Shown in pieces: positions 51,598-60,146 of a stretch of DNA of 64,000 nucleotides. The DNA lies in the NCBI RefSeq assembly GCF_017377875.1, contig NZ_CP070975.1, positions 3,968,001 to 4,032,000 on the forward strand, read 5' to 3'. Below the pieces are notes generated by a model. It was not told the origin of the DNA, made no database searches, and saw only the letters and a program-made list of their open reading frames with translations. The stretch's first letter is position 1. The number at the start of each line of letters is the position of its first letter. Position numbers and translations under genes: made by a program. The stretch is from Alcaligenes sp. SORT26. Its GTDB lineage: Bacteria > Pseudomonadota > Gammaproteobacteria > Burkholderiales > Burkholderiaceae_B.

Positions 51598-52533
51598 ATG
51601 TTTCTGATCGACGAAAAAATCACGGTACGACGCCTGGAAGTTCTGCTGGCCTTTTTGGAAGCAGGTACGATTGCGCGCGCCGCCGAGCAACTGGGCACCA
51701 GTGCCGTCAGTGTGCATCGGGCATTGAAAAGCCTGGAAGAAGGCTTGCGCTGCCCCTTGTTCTTGCAGGAAGGGCGCAATCTGGTGCCACAGGAGTCGGC
51801 CCGTGAACTGGCCGAGGCGGCTAAAGAAACCATACGCACCTTGCAGCATGGCATTGATGCTGCTCGTGAAGCCGGAGGCTATTCCTCGGATCAGTTGCGC
51901 ATTGGCTCCATGTATTCGCTAACGATTCGTCTGGTGCCACGTCTTTTGGTGGAGCTGAAGGTCCACAAGCCTTTATTGCAGATTGATCTGGTCCTGGACT
52001 CTAACGAGAAGCTGCTGCAAAAGCTGCGGGGCGGTCATATCGACGCGGCCTTGATCGAGCTGCCGCAAGAGCAGCCGGATGATCTGGAAGTGCTGCCCAT
52101 TTTTGATGATGAGCTGATGTTTGCGGCTCCTATGGATTGGCAAGGCGCGGACTCGTCCGTGGTGGATCTGGAGCGCTGTTCCAAGGAGCGCTTTGTGTCG
52201 TTGACTGATGACTTTGCGACAGGTCGGGACATGCAGCGCATGTTGGCCAAAGCCGGCTTCGATGCCGATATTGTGATGCGCACCGGAGACATCTTTTCCT
52301 TGATGAGCCTGGTTAGCGGAGGGGTGGGATGCTCACTTTTACCTGCCCGTGCCAAAGAAGTTTTCTCTGACAAGATTCAGTGGCTAAGTCTGGAGCCGCA
52401 GTATCAACATTCGCAACGCATTGGCCTGGTTTGCATGAAGTCGCGCGAGCGCAGCCCGAATGTCTTGAGCTTGTTGCGGGCCTGCCGAATCGTGCGGACT
52501 CAGCTAGAAAAAGAAGGGCAGAAATCGGCCTGA
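51598..52533 (+). CDS. LysR-family regulator at the end of the malonate operon (MdcR candidate)
   Basis: This 311-residue protein has the LysR helix-turn-helix LEVLLAFLEAGTIARAAEQL, TSAVSVHRALKSLEEGL and an effector domain from about residue 90 (QLRIGSMYSLTIRLVPRLLV). It is convergent with the mdc operon: its stop at 52533 is one base from the mdcH stop at 52535. Malonate decarboxylase clusters often carry a LysR regulator (MdcR), so that role is likely but inferred from position only. ATG at 51598 gives the normal length. Confidence 0.85.
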   Translation: MFLIDEKITVRRLEVLLAFLEAGTIARAAEQLGTSAVSVHRALKSLEEGLRCPLFLQEGRNLVPQESARELAEAAKETIRTLQHGIDAAREAGGYSSDQLRIGSMYSLTIRLVPRLLVELKVHKPLLQIDLVLDSNEKLLQKLRGGHIDAALIELPQEQPDDLEVLPIFDDELMFAAPMDWQGADSSVVDLERCSKERFVSLTDDFATGRDMQRMLAKAGFDADIVMRTGDIFSLMSLVSGGVGCSLLPARAKEVFSDKIQWLSLEPQYQHSQRIGLVCMKSRERSPNVLSLLRACRIVRTQLEKEGQKSA

Positions 52534-52534
52534 T

Positions 52535-53464
52535 CTATCCCGCCCATCTGGATAACCAGCGCTGCAACCCGTCCAGGGTTTGAAACTCGTCCACACTACG
52601 CGCCGGAATCTCCGGATAGCGCTGATTCCACATGGTCGCCAGGCTGCGCCCCGGTCCAATTTCCAGCACTACATTTGGCTGTCGTTCTTCAATCTGCTCC
52701 ATGCAGGAATCCCATTGCATGGTTTGCATGATCTGCGCCGATAAAGCCTGCGCTGCGGTGGCGGCGTTATGCACCCAGACACCGGCATTGGTCGGCCACG
52801 GCACCTTTGGGGAAGCCAGTTGGCTTTGATTGAGCTGCTCTTGAAAGGCTTGGGCCGCGCTGCTCATCCAATGGGTATGGGATGCAATGTTCACGGCCAA
52901 TGGCGTGCAACGAGCCCCTTGTTCCTGAGCGAATTTCTCCAGCGCGGCGAGCTGACTGCGGGGGCCTGCACATACGGCACTATCGGGGCCATTGCGTATC
53001 GCCAATGCCGCGCCGTGTGTCTGGCACCATTGTTCAATGGTCCGAATTGAAACCCCGCTGATCGCCAGCATGCCACCGTCTTGTCCGGCTCCAGCCTGGT
53101 CCATCAGGGCGGCTCGTCGGCCAGCCAGTTTGATGGTGTCGCTGGCGGATAGAACGCCCGCTACTGAAGCGGCAGCCAGTTCGCCAATGCTATAGCCTGC
53201 TACGGCCACCAGCGCTTGGGAAGAAGATTGCAGAGCAGGAAGCTGTTCTTGCAGTTCCTGCCAGGCCGCCAGTGCGCATGCCGTCAGCACGACTTGAGCA
53301 TGAGCGTTGGTACTGGCCCACTGGGCATCGCGCATGGCAGCACGCCAATCGGGGACATGCAGTTGCTCCTGCATGTGCAGCAGTAAAGGGTGTGCCGGAT
53401 TAATCCAGGGCAGCATCTGGGCGTGCTGCATGCCTTGCCCGGAAAACAGCAGGGCGATTTTCAT
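52535..53464 (-). CDS. mdcH: Malonyl-CoA:ACP transacylase subunit of malonate decarboxylase
   Basis: This 309-residue protein is of the malonyltransferase family: LLFSGQGMQHAQML at the N-terminus, the active-site serine in VAGYSIGELAAASVAG near residue 93, ISGVSIRTIEQW and NIASHTHWMSSAA. MdcH loads a malonyl group on the activated ACP subunit MdcC to start the cycle. The ATG at 53464 lies two bases after the mdcB stop. It is the last gene of the mdc operon. Confidence 0.92.
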   Translation of the reverse strand: MKIALLFSGQGMQHAQMLPWINPAHPLLLHMQEQLHVPDWRAAMRDAQWASTNAHAQVVLTACALAAWQELQEQLPALQSSSQALVAVAGYSIGELAAASVAGVLSASDTIKLAGRRAALMDQAGAGQDGGMLAISGVSIRTIEQWCQTHGAALAIRNGPDSAVCAGPRSQLAALEKFAQEQGARCTPLAVNIASHTHWMSSAAQAFQEQLNQSQLASPKVPWPTNAGVWVHNAATAAQALSAQIMQTMQWDSCMEQIEERQPNVVLEIGPGRSLATMWNQRYPEIPARSVDEFQTLDGLQRWLSRWAG

Positions 53465-53466
53465 AG

Positions 53467-54429
53467 TCAGGCTCCAGTAGGGCGGCGCTGGCTGGCGCAA
53501 CCGGGTGCATAGGCTTGCAGACGGTCCAGCCAACAGCAGGCCGACAAGGTATCGGCTGCGCCTCCGGGGGATAAGCGGCGTTCCATGAATGCCTGATGCA
53601 CAGCTTGTGCGCGCTGCAGGGCATCCGGGGTAAAAACACTGCCTTCCTGCAGATACTGCGCGGCGCAGCGGCGCGCGTAGTGTAGCCCCTCCAGTCCGCC
53701 ACGATGGGCCAGATTACTATCGTCCAGGATCGCCATAACAGAAAAGAGAGTATGCAAACCCACGGTCTGCAACTGCTGTTCTGCCACTGGTGTGCTGTGC
53801 GGAGACAAAGTTTTGACAGCGACTTGCCAGGCGGGCCAGGCCGTTTCAAACAAGGTGGGAAAGCCCTGGGCTGCTTCCTGGTTCGCGCCTTGCAAGCCAT
53901 AGCGGCGTACCGCCCGTCCGCCCGGCAGTGCGGACGAAGCTTGCAGGCTGCGGGCCTGTAAAGCCGCCCCCCATAATGTGTGAAGTTGGTCCCGAATCGT
54001 GGCGGGAGTCAGGGTGCGAAAAGGAAGGCAGGCGCCTGCGGCTGCGCACAACAAGCCCAGCATGAAGATAGCTCCACGATGGGTATTGATGCCCCCCGTG
54101 GCTGCCTGCATGCGAGCCTCCGCTGCAATCCCGCGAGTTTGCAGTTGGCTGAATGGAACACGCTGTTGGCCCAGGGCCGCCATGTCGGTGAAGTAGTGGC
54201 GCAAGGCAAACAGACTGCGATAAAACGTGCTGGCATCCATATCGTCGTGGCTGCCGCTGTCGAGCAAGGAAACCAGCCCCGGTTTTGGGGCAAGAATCAG
54301 TTCGTCATACAGCGCCAGAACGGCTGCTCGACCTACGGCCGCGCAGCTCCAGGAACGGGATGGATCGTTGGAGTCCTGGGTAGCAGGCCGCTTGGCCAAT
54401 GCCGTCTGTTCAATGACATCAAGCAGCAT
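53467..54429 (-). CDS. mdcB: Triphosphoribosyl-dephospho-CoA synthase
   Basis: This 320-residue protein matches MdcB/CitG: VGRAAVLALYDELILAPKPG, LVSLLDSGSHDDMDASTFYR, AATGGINTHRGAIFMLGLLC, and LAHRGGLEGLHYARR. It uses ATP and dephospho-CoA to make the precursor of the 2'-(5''-phosphoribosyl)-3'-dephospho-CoA prosthetic group carried by MdcC. The start at 54429 overlaps the end of mdcG by 11 bases. Confidence 0.93.
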   Translation of the reverse strand: MLLDVIEQTALAKRPATQDSNDPSRSWSCAAVGRAAVLALYDELILAPKPGLVSLLDSGSHDDMDASTFYRSLFALRHYFTDMAALGQQRVPFSQLQTRGIAAEARMQAATGGINTHRGAIFMLGLLCAAAGACLPFRTLTPATIRDQLHTLWGAALQARSLQASSALPGGRAVRRYGLQGANQEAAQGFPTLFETAWPAWQVAVKTLSPHSTPVAEQQLQTVGLHTLFSVMAILDDSNLAHRGGLEGLHYARRCAAQYLQEGSVFTPDALQRAQAVHQAFMERRLSPGGAADTLSACCWLDRLQAYAPGCASQRRPTGA

Positions 54430-55123
54430 GGGAAGACTCCAGAATGGGGGCGTGCTCGGGCCAATCCGAGTGTGCCTGAATGCGTAAACCATGAGTGCGT
54501 TTGATCAGGACTTTGCTGCTGGCACCGCTGCGCCACTGTTGCCACTCGCGCCAGGCAATAGCGTCGTCGTTGGGAAACAGCAGTTCGCCATCCAGACGGG
54601 GCAGACCTGTGATGTCACCGGCTTCTGTCAGTATCTTGACCAGACGATCTGCCTGCGTGGCACTTTGCACGGGCAGCATCAAATCCAGATCCGAGCCTTC
54701 ACGTACATAGCCTTGCCCGGTGATCAATTCCCAGCCGTAGCTGCCATAGACCTGTGCCATGCAGCCTTGTACCTGCAATTGCTGGCATAAGCTCAGCCAG
54801 TCTTGCGCCAGGGAAACGGGCAGTAAAGTCTGGGCCTCATGGGCGGGTGGGAAACCTCCCCACGCCAGACTGAAGGCGTGGGGAACGATCAGGGATAGAC
54901 GCTGCCGTCCCCAATCCGTGGGCAAAGGAATCCCTGCTTGAAGTTGCCCGCTGCGCAGTTCGCCCGCTTGACGGCTGACTACCAGCGGCCACCCTCTGGC
55001 CTGCCATTGGCGCAAGCACTGACAGGCATGGCTGGCAGGTTCCAGATCAGCCAGCACTTGTTCCCATGCGATGCTTTGCAGGGTGATCAAGTGGTGACGT
55101 CGAACGGGCAGCGGGGCTGTCAT
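54419..55123 (-). CDS. mdcG: Holo-ACP synthase (phosphoribosyl-dephospho-CoA transferase)
   Basis: This 234-residue nucleotidyltransferase-like protein has RRHHLITLQS at the N-terminus, VYGSYGWELITGQGYV and the acidic pair in EGSDLDLMLPV near residue 146. MdcG attaches the prosthetic group made from the MdcB product to the MdcC acyl-carrier subunit. Its start overlaps the mdcE stop by one base (TGATG), and its end overlaps mdcB. Confidence 0.92.
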   Translation of the reverse strand: MTAPLPVRRHHLITLQSIAWEQVLADLEPASHACQCLRQWQARGWPLVVSRQAGELRSGQLQAGIPLPTDWGRQRLSLIVPHAFSLAWGGFPPAHEAQTLLPVSLAQDWLSLCQQLQVQGCMAQVYGSYGWELITGQGYVREGSDLDLMLPVQSATQADRLVKILTEAGDITGLPRLDGELLFPNDDAIAWREWQQWRSGASSKVLIKRTHGLRIQAHSDWPEHAPILESSHAA

Positions 55124-55836
55124 CAGGATGCCTGCAAGACCTGTTCAATGATCTGGGCAGCCAGACGGCGGCCACCGCGTTCGGCACCATCAATGGCGCG
55201 GTGATCCTGATCATTGGATTGGGTCAGTGCCGCACGCAAGGAGGCACGTAACTGTTCGGGGGAGGTACTGTCCCAGACAGATTGAATGCCACCCATCGCC
55301 ACGTAGTTGCCTACGCCGGGCGCAAAGACCGGATTGGATTGCGCCAGCTCTTCCAGCATGGCTTCGGGCAGCTTGGTGACGCGGGCCATGGCTGGAATGC
55401 GCATGACGCGAATCTCGGCTTCGGGCAGGGCATAGCAGGCATCAGCAATCAGACCGGAGGTGATGAAACCACCGGACAGGGCCTGGTCGTACACCAGCCC
55501 AATAACCTTGTGACCCTTGCGTCGGGCCAGATCCAGACACATGCCCAAATGGGCCATGGCGCGATTGATGCCCAGCAGTTCATCGCGGCGGCGCAGTTGC
55601 TGGCCTTGGGTATCGACCAAAAGCAGCAGGCTGCGGCCAGGATGGTTCTTGATGGTGTCCAGCACGGCCTGTGCCTGGGTCAGTGCCAGGGCGACGCCGA
55701 TGGGGGCGTGTTCGGTGGTGCCGATAACGGCCAGGGTCTGGCCATCAAACTCGGCATTGCCCTGCAAGAACAAATCCTGTTCGGTAATGCTGTGCTGCGT
55801 ATCGAACAGCGATTGCACCAGTGTTTCCCATTTCAT
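55123..55836 (-). CDS. mdcE: Malonate decarboxylase gamma subunit
   Basis: This 237-residue protein is the small decarboxylase subunit: DTQHSITEQDLFLQGNAEFD, LLLVDTQGQQLRRRDELLGI, NRAMAHLGMCLDLARR, GLVYDQALSGGFITSGLIAD. With MdcD it decarboxylates malonyl-S-ACP to acetyl-S-ACP without biotin or sodium translocation. ATG at 55836 follows AGGAGG and overlaps the mdcD stop. The open frame upstream belongs to mdcD in another frame. Confidence 0.93.
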   Translation of the reverse strand: MKWETLVQSLFDTQHSITEQDLFLQGNAEFDGQTLAVIGTTEHAPIGVALALTQAQAVLDTIKNHPGRSLLLLVDTQGQQLRRRDELLGINRAMAHLGMCLDLARRKGHKVIGLVYDQALSGGFITSGLIADACYALPEAEIRVMRIPAMARVTKLPEAMLEELAQSNPVFAPGVGNYVAMGGIQSVWDSTSPEQLRASLRAALTQSNDQDHRAIDGAERGGRRLAAQIIEQVLQAS

Positions 55837-56735
55837 GACAGCGCCTCCTGGCTGCGTAATGCTTTGACGGCTGCAGCGTCCATCTGCCCGACTTGATCGC
55901 TTTGTTCCAGCCCCAGCGCTTGCCACAAGGTCTGGGCCTGATTCTCGGTGTGATCCCATTGCTCCACAGGCAGCAGGGCCGCACGTTGTGTCAGCAACTG
56001 ATGCTCTTGTTCCAGCTCTTCCAGGGTGACGGGGCCACGGGCCGGGTTTTTCAATCCTTGTATGGCAGCGGCGCGGAAAGCGGCCACGGTATCGGACACC
56101 AGATCGTCGCAATCCGCCGTTAACCAGCGGTGTTTCCCGCCACTGGTTTGCCAGACCAAAGCGCGGTCTTTGGAGTCGTATTCTTCGACTCCGTGGGAGG
56201 CTTCAATCACTTCCGGGCCGGACATGGCCAGACGACCCACGTCACTCATGATCAGGTGGTTGGTGCAGCGGGCCACAATACCCATGCCACCAAAGCAACC
56301 GTTTTGCCCGCCTACCAAAGCAAGTACCGGCACACCCGCATTACGCGTATCCAGCAAGGCGCGCATCACTTCGGAGACGGCAATCAAACCGGCATTGGCT
56401 TCGTGCAAGCGCACACCACCGGACTCCAGCAGCAGCACCACAGCAGCAGGGCGGTCGATCATGGCTCGGCGCAGCAGGCCAACCAGCTTGGCACCGTGGA
56501 CTTCACCCACACCGCCGCCCATGAATTCGCCTTCTTGTGCCGCCACATACACGGTCTGCCCATCCAGCAAAGCATGGCCGATGGCCACGCCATCATCAAA
56601 GGAAGAGGGCACACCCAACTGCGCCAAGTGAGGGCTGCTCAAGCGCTGGGCAGGGGGCAGCCATTCGTGAAAGCTGTTCGCGTCAAACAGAGCCTGGACG
56701 CGCTGGCGGGCAGAACATTCCAGATAACTGCTCAT
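55833..56735 (-). CDS. mdcD: Malonate decarboxylase beta subunit
   Basis: This 300-residue carboxyltransferase-fold protein has SARQRVQALFDANSFHEWLP at the N-terminus, AAQEGEFMGGGVGEVHGAKL, LLLESGGVRLHEANAGLIAV, and GQNGCFGGMGIVARCTNHLI. It forms the decarboxylase core with MdcE. The start overlaps the mdcC stop (56732-56735) and the end overlaps mdcE. Confidence 0.94.
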   Translation of the reverse strand: MSSYLECSARQRVQALFDANSFHEWLPPAQRLSSPHLAQLGVPSSFDDGVAIGHALLDGQTVYVAAQEGEFMGGGVGEVHGAKLVGLLRRAMIDRPAAVVLLLESGGVRLHEANAGLIAVSEVMRALLDTRNAGVPVLALVGGQNGCFGGMGIVARCTNHLIMSDVGRLAMSGPEVIEASHGVEEYDSKDRALVWQTSGGKHRWLTADCDDLVSDTVAAFRAAAIQGLKNPARGPVTLEELEQEHQLLTQRAALLPVEQWDHTENQAQTLWQALGLEQSDQVGQMDAAAVKALRSQEALS

Positions 56736-57082
56736 GACTGTGTTCCTTGTGCTTGACTGCGTGCCAGCGCTTCGCTGGCGGCCTGATCCAGACGCAGGCT
56801 GACGACGGCAGGGGTGGCCCCCATATCGTTGATGTCAAAGTGGATACCGGCCAGCGGATGGCGCTGGTGAAAGTCCCGCACCACCGCATCCCAGATCGTG
56901 GAGAAACCGCGCGCTGAGGTATGAATGTGGATGGTGCATTCTGGGCTGTCCTTGGGCTCGGCCAGCACCTCCAGATTGCCCGAACCGACGACGCCAACCA
57001 GCACAGGCTGGAAGGTGCCAATGGGCTCTTGTCCCTTGAAACTGTAGGCCAGGGTTTCCAGGCCGTGAGGAATGTTTGTCAT
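56732..57082 (-). CDS. mdcC: Malonate decarboxylase acyl carrier protein (delta subunit)
   Basis: This 116-residue protein has the family core ETLAYSFKGQEP and VLVGVVGSGNLEVL, in which Ser34 is the likely attachment site of the phosphoribosyl-dephospho-CoA arm. MdcC shuttles acetyl and malonyl groups between MdcA, MdcD-E and MdcH. ATG at 57082 follows AGGAG. It starts 34 bases after the mdcA stop and overlaps mdcD. Confidence 0.94.
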   Translation of the reverse strand: MTNIPHGLETLAYSFKGQEPIGTFQPVLVGVVGSGNLEVLAEPKDSPECTIHIHTSARGFSTIWDAVVRDFHQRHPLAGIHFDINDMGATPAVVSLRLDQAASEALARSQAQGTQS

Positions 57083-57116
57083 CGTGATCTCCTAATGCAA
57101 ATAGCGTGGCGGACCA

Positions 57117-58799
57117 TTACCAGTTACGGAAGCGTGCCGGGGGTTGATACAGCCCACCGGAGGCTTGAACCAGATCCCGCATGCTGCGTGCGGCCAATAG
57201 ATTGCGTGTGGCCTGGCGTGGGTCTATGCCCAGATCCTGAGGGCGGCGGATGATGCCGCGATCGCGCAGGTTTTCCACCATGCGGGCATCGCGTCCCAGA
57301 CCTACTTGTGTGTAGCCCGCAACGCCGCGTATGGCTTGCTCGCGTTCTTCGTCGGTACGGCACAGCAACAGATTGGCGATGCCTTCTTCAGTCAGGATGT
57401 GGGTGACATCGTCTCCGTACACCATGATGGGAGGCAGATCCATGCCGGTCTGTTCTTGCAGAGTCCAGGCATCCAGAGTGTCCACAAAAGCGGGGGTCAT
57501 GTGTTCGCGAAAGGTTTCCACAATTTGCACGACCAGCTTCTGACCACGTGGCGTACCGGCTGCACCTTGACGTCCGGCACGGGCTTGTTGACCGGCCTTC
57601 AACCAGGCCGGGCTGGCGTGGCGACGACCGCGTGCATCCGCACCCATATTGGGGGCACCACCAAAACCGGCAATACGGCCCAGCGTGGCGGTGGAGCTAT
57701 TGCCATGCAGGTCGATTTGCAAGGTGGAGCCGATGAACAGATCGCAGGCATAGTGGCCTGCTGCCTGACAAAAAGCGCGGTTGCTGCGCATGCTGCCATC
57801 CGGGCCGGTGAAGAACACATCGGAACGGGCGCGCAGATAGTTTTCCATGCCCAGCTCGGAGCCGAAGGAGTGCACCGATTGCACCCAACCGGCTTCAATG
57901 GCCGGGATCAGGGCAGGGTGGGGATTCAGGGCCCAGTGCTGGCAAATCTTGCCTTTCAGGCCCAGCGATTCACCGTAAGTGGGTAGCAGCAATTCAATGG
58001 CGGCGGTGTCAAAACCGATGCCGTGGTTCAGGCGTTGTACGCCGTATTCCGCATAGATGCCCTTGATCGCCATCATGGCCATCAAGACCTGGATTTCGCT
58101 GATCTGAGCGGGGTCGCGGGTAAACAGCGGTTCAATAAAGTGCGGGCGTGGAGCGGGCACCACGAAGTTCACCCAGTCGGCGGGAATGTCCACGCGCGGC
58201 AGGCGGGTGGTCTTGCTATCGACCAGCTCGTTGACCTGGGCGATGACAATGCCGCCGGAAAACGCGGTGGCTTCCACAATGGCCGGAGTGTCCTCGGTAT
58301 TGGGGCCGGTGTACAGATTGCCGTGCTCATCGGCGGCCTGGGCCGCGATGAGCGCGACATTCGGGGTCAAGTCTACAAAGTAACGGGCAAACAACTCCAG
58401 ATAGGTATGAATGGCACCGATGTTCAGCCGTCCTGCCGAAGCCAGCCTGGCCAGGCGCGCACCTTGCGGGCCGGAAAAGCTGAAGTCCAGGCGGTTGGCA
58501 ATGCCTTTCTCAAACACATCCAGATGCTGGGGCAAAGCCAGCACGGATTGCACCATGTGCAGGTCATGAATCTGCGCTGGGTCGACTCCTACCAGTGCGT
58601 CGGCCAGAAAGTCGGCCTGCTTCTGGTTATTGCCTTCCAGACATACTCGATCTCCTACTTGTAATACGGCTTCCAGCAAGGCGCTGGCTTTATCCGTGCT
58701 GCATATTTTGCCTTGCAAAGAGTCTCCCAGTGCGCGGCTGGCACGTTGCAGTCTTTGCTGGCGGGCTTGATTCTTAAGATTCCAGTTGCTGTCCGTCAT
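57117..58799 (-). CDS. mdcA: Malonate decarboxylase alpha subunit (malonate:ACP transferase)
   Basis: This 560-residue protein matches MdcA: VGDRVCLEGNNQKQADFLAD near the N-terminus, LVGVDPAQIHDLHMVQSVLA, NIGAIHTYLELFARYF, QIDLHGNSSTATLGRIAGFG, GGAPNMGADARGRRHASPAW. It exchanges malonate for acetate on the MdcC arm. It lies 57 bases downstream of the amidase gene in the same leftward operon. Confidence 0.95.
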   Translation of the reverse strand: MTDSNWNLKNQARQQRLQRASRALGDSLQGKICSTDKASALLEAVLQVGDRVCLEGNNQKQADFLADALVGVDPAQIHDLHMVQSVLALPQHLDVFEKGIANRLDFSFSGPQGARLARLASAGRLNIGAIHTYLELFARYFVDLTPNVALIAAQAADEHGNLYTGPNTEDTPAIVEATAFSGGIVIAQVNELVDSKTTRLPRVDIPADWVNFVVPAPRPHFIEPLFTRDPAQISEIQVLMAMMAIKGIYAEYGVQRLNHGIGFDTAAIELLLPTYGESLGLKGKICQHWALNPHPALIPAIEAGWVQSVHSFGSELGMENYLRARSDVFFTGPDGSMRSNRAFCQAAGHYACDLFIGSTLQIDLHGNSSTATLGRIAGFGGAPNMGADARGRRHASPAWLKAGQQARAGRQGAAGTPRGQKLVVQIVETFREHMTPAFVDTLDAWTLQEQTGMDLPPIMVYGDDVTHILTEEGIANLLLCRTDEEREQAIRGVAGYTQVGLGRDARMVENLRDRGIIRRPQDLGIDPRQATRNLLAARSMRDLVQASGGLYQPPARFRNW

Positions 58800-58856
58800 T
58801 GGGTTTCCCTGTCATACCTCTGTCGATGTGATCCGTTAAATAAGCTGCCTGACCCT

Positions 58857-60137
58857 TCAGGATCGCAGTTCAGGCAGCGCGATAGTTAATGTGCCCAGGC
58901 GATGGGCAATGCGGGTGGCCGCTTCCAGCAGCAGGTCGTCCTGCCCGGGGCGGGCGGCCACTTGCAGTCCCAAAGGAAGCCCGTGATTGCCAAAGCCGAT
59001 GGGCAAGTTGATGCATGGAATGCCCAGCGCCGTCCAGGCACGACACAGCACCGGATCGCCGGTGGTGTCGCGCGTGGGGGCCTCGCCTAAAGCAGCCGCA
59101 CTCAGGATCAGGTCTGCGTCGCCGAAGATCAGCTCGGGATGGCGCTTGACCTGATTGATCAGACCTTGGGCCTGGATCAGTTCGGCGGGCTGGGTCTGTG
59201 CGCACTTGTCCAGATAGGTTTGCAAGGCAGGCGAGAGCAGTTCCAGGTGCTGCTGGCGTTCATGGCTTAAATGGGCCAGTACCTCAGCCCCCATGACGGC
59301 TTGCTGCGCGTAGGTCAGTTCGCCAAACAGCTTGTCCTTGTCGCTAAGCTGAACCTCAAACTGGCCATCATCCGTTTTCAGATGGCCGACGCTTGCTTCC
59401 AGTCGATCACGCAGATCCTCGGCAATATCCTCCCACCAGGGTGTGTGCAAAAAGTTCAGGCGCAAAGGGGCTTGCAGCAGGACTTGCGATACTTCTGGTG
59501 TACTGCGCAGTGCGTTGAAAACACGGCGCACATCCTCCAGACGCTGGCCCAAAATCCCCAGGGTATCCAAAGAGGGGCTGATGGTTTTCAGCCCGCTGCT
59601 GGGTAGGGCTCCAAAGCTGGGTTTGAAGCCGTAAATACCGCAGAACGTGGCCGGACGTATGACTGAGCCGGCCGTTTGTGTGCCCAAAGCGACGGGCACT
59701 ACATTGGCGGCCACCGCCGCCGCAGAGCCCGACGATGAACCGCCCGGCGTGTGCTCCAGATTCCAGGGATTGCGGGTTTTAGGGGGGCTGAACAGGGCAA
59801 ATTCCGTGGTCACGGTTTTCCCAAAAGGCACCGCTCCGGCAGCTCGCAATGCCTGCACAATGGCGGCATCCTGCGTGGGGCGGTTGTCCCGGTAAATGGG
59901 CGAGCCATAGGTGGCTGGAGCATCGGCGGTATTGATCAGGTCTTTGATGCCGACCACCAGCCCCTTCAGGGGGCCGGTGCTCTGCGCTTGATCCTGGGCA
60001 ACACGCCGTACCTGCTCCTTGTCCAGATGGGCAAAGGCCTGAATCAGATCCTCAGTTTGCTCATAGCGGGCAATGGCCGCTTCTGCCGCCTCCTGGCTGG
60101 ATGTCTTGTTTCGGGCAGCGAAATCAGTCACAGACAT
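58857..60137 (-). CDS. Amidase-signature hydrolase, malonamidase-like
   Basis: This 426-residue protein belongs to the amidase-signature family: the catalytic lysine in LVVGIKDLINTAD near residue 64, and the serine-rich motif HTPGGSSSGSAAAVAA near residue 134, with TQTAGSVIRPATFCGIYGFK. The layout and length resemble malonamidase E2 of Bradyrhizobium, which hydrolyses malonamate to malonate. It lies between an AtoE-type carrier (nine bases upstream) and mdcA, so supplying malonate from an amide precursor is a good inference. Ureidomalonase in barbiturate breakdown is an alternative. Start ATG 60137. Confidence 0.85.
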   Translation of the reverse strand: MSVTDFAARNKTSSQEAAEAAIARYEQTEDLIQAFAHLDKEQVRRVAQDQAQSTGPLKGLVVGIKDLINTADAPATYGSPIYRDNRPTQDAAIVQALRAAGAVPFGKTVTTEFALFSPPKTRNPWNLEHTPGGSSSGSAAAVAANVVPVALGTQTAGSVIRPATFCGIYGFKPSFGALPSSGLKTISPSLDTLGILGQRLEDVRRVFNALRSTPEVSQVLLQAPLRLNFLHTPWWEDIAEDLRDRLEASVGHLKTDDGQFEVQLSDKDKLFGELTYAQQAVMGAEVLAHLSHERQQHLELLSPALQTYLDKCAQTQPAELIQAQGLINQVKRHPELIFGDADLILSAAALGEAPTRDTTGDPVLCRAWTALGIPCINLPIGFGNHGLPLGLQVAARPGQDDLLLEAATRIAHRLGTLTIALPELRS

Positions 60138-60146
60138 GGCGGGTCC